Shown here: piece by piece, positions 45,901-46,137 of the stretch
Layout of the letters: every line of letters starts with the position of its first letter
Position numbering within the stretch: the stretch's first letter is position 1
Assembly (NCBI GenBank): GCA_032718475.1
Contig: JAUCBJ010007019.1
Location: 1-46,137, forward strand
Length of the DNA: 46,137 bases
Source: Nemertoderma westbladi
Lineage: Eukaryota; Xenacoelomorpha; Nemertodermatida; Nemertodermatidae
Direction of reading: 5' to 3'
The notes under the pieces: generated by a model
The model's input: only the letters and a program-made list of their open reading frames with translations
Databases searched by the model: none
What the model was told of the DNA's origin: nothing
Translations under genes and position numbers: made by a program

Positions 45901-46137
45901 GCAGGGTCGGTCGGCCATCCACCAGCTGTCCACCAACGGAATCAGCAATGCAAGGTCGGTTCGGCCATCCACCAGCTGTCCACCAACGGAATCAGCAATG
46001 CAAGGTCGGTCGGCCATCCACCAGCTGTCCACCAACGGAATCAGCAATGCAAGGTCGGTCGGCCATCCACCAGCTGTCCACCAACGGAATCAGCAATGCA
46101 AAGTCGGCTCGGCATCCACCAGCTGTCCACCAACGGA
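42980..46137 (+). other. Intron 3 of the host gene (partial)
   Basis: Begins GTAAGTTAAC and is open at the window end. After about 75 bp of unique DNA it consists of array 5. Confidence 0.55.
43055..46137. repeat. Array 5: 49-50-bp satellite, at least 62 units
   Basis: Tandem units of CCATCCACCAGCTGTCCACC, then AACGGAATCAGCAATGCA, then AGGTCGGTCGG (49 bp), GGGTCGGCTCGG or GGGTCGGTTCGG (50 bp). Other variants are AAAGTCGGCTCGG and CATCAACCAGC. Larger blocks recur: the stretch with AAAGTCGGC at 43584 is copied at 43781. Minus-strand open frames of 67-108 codons are due to the stop-poor unit. The array is cut by the window end. Confidence 0.96.

Noticed and set aside
34993-46047. Minus-strand open frames of 65-108 codons in arrays 4 and 5
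   Set aside because: Short periodic frames within satellite units, repeated wherever the unit order matches. They are not genes.

Overview
This is a nuclear metazoan fragment, most likely from a marine invertebrate or another lineage with large, repeat-rich introns. The evidence is spliceosomal exons with GTAAG donors, APE-type and jockey/CR1-like non-LTR retrotransposons, a non-autonomous DNA transposon, and long minisatellite arrays. There is no bacterial gene organisation, and I see no rRNA, tRNA or CRISPR array. The species cannot be fixed from the sequence; frequent AGGCCTA words in the unique DNA are only a weak hint. About 74% of the window is tandem repeat in five unrelated families. 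About 17% is LINE sequence and about 2% a MITE-like element.

Layout. 1-2060: 3' part of a jockey/CR1-like LINE (LINE-D) with an intact reverse-transcriptase frame and an A/T-rich tail. 2061-15655: a 52-bp satellite (array 1, about 230 units), split at 12694-14326 by a 5'-truncated RTE-like LINE (LINE-A) with an 8-bp target-site duplication. 15656-17190: A/T-rich unique DNA holding a 1077-bp MITE-like element with 36-bp inverted ends and a 9-bp target duplication. 17191-20347: a 14-bp satellite (array 2) with a G5 run per unit on the minus strand. 20348-21317: unique DNA upstream of a gene. 21318-46137: the 5' part of a spliced host gene.

The host gene is the only non-repetitive gene I can support. 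Three small exons (21318-21390, 25297-25349, 42893-42979) join in frame to give 71 charged codons starting with ATG. Intron 1 (3.9 kb) holds array 3 (47-48 bp) and the antisense pseudogene LINE-B. Intron 2 (17.5 kb) is about 96% array 4 (42-46 bp) plus the antisense LINE-C. Intron 3 begins at 42980 and holds array 5 (49-50 bp) to the end of the window. A perfect RFX X-box lies about 100 bp upstream of the ATG, which suggests, without proving, a ciliary gene. The product is not recognised.

LINE-A, -B and -C are copies of one family at different stages of decay. LINE-A has an open RT frame, LINE-C has one apparent frameshift, and LINE-B is heavily damaged but keeps the end of the APE endonuclease domain. 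All four LINE 3' ends meet tandem arrays. The very long open frames across arrays 1 and 2 follow from stop-free repeat units and are not treated as genes.
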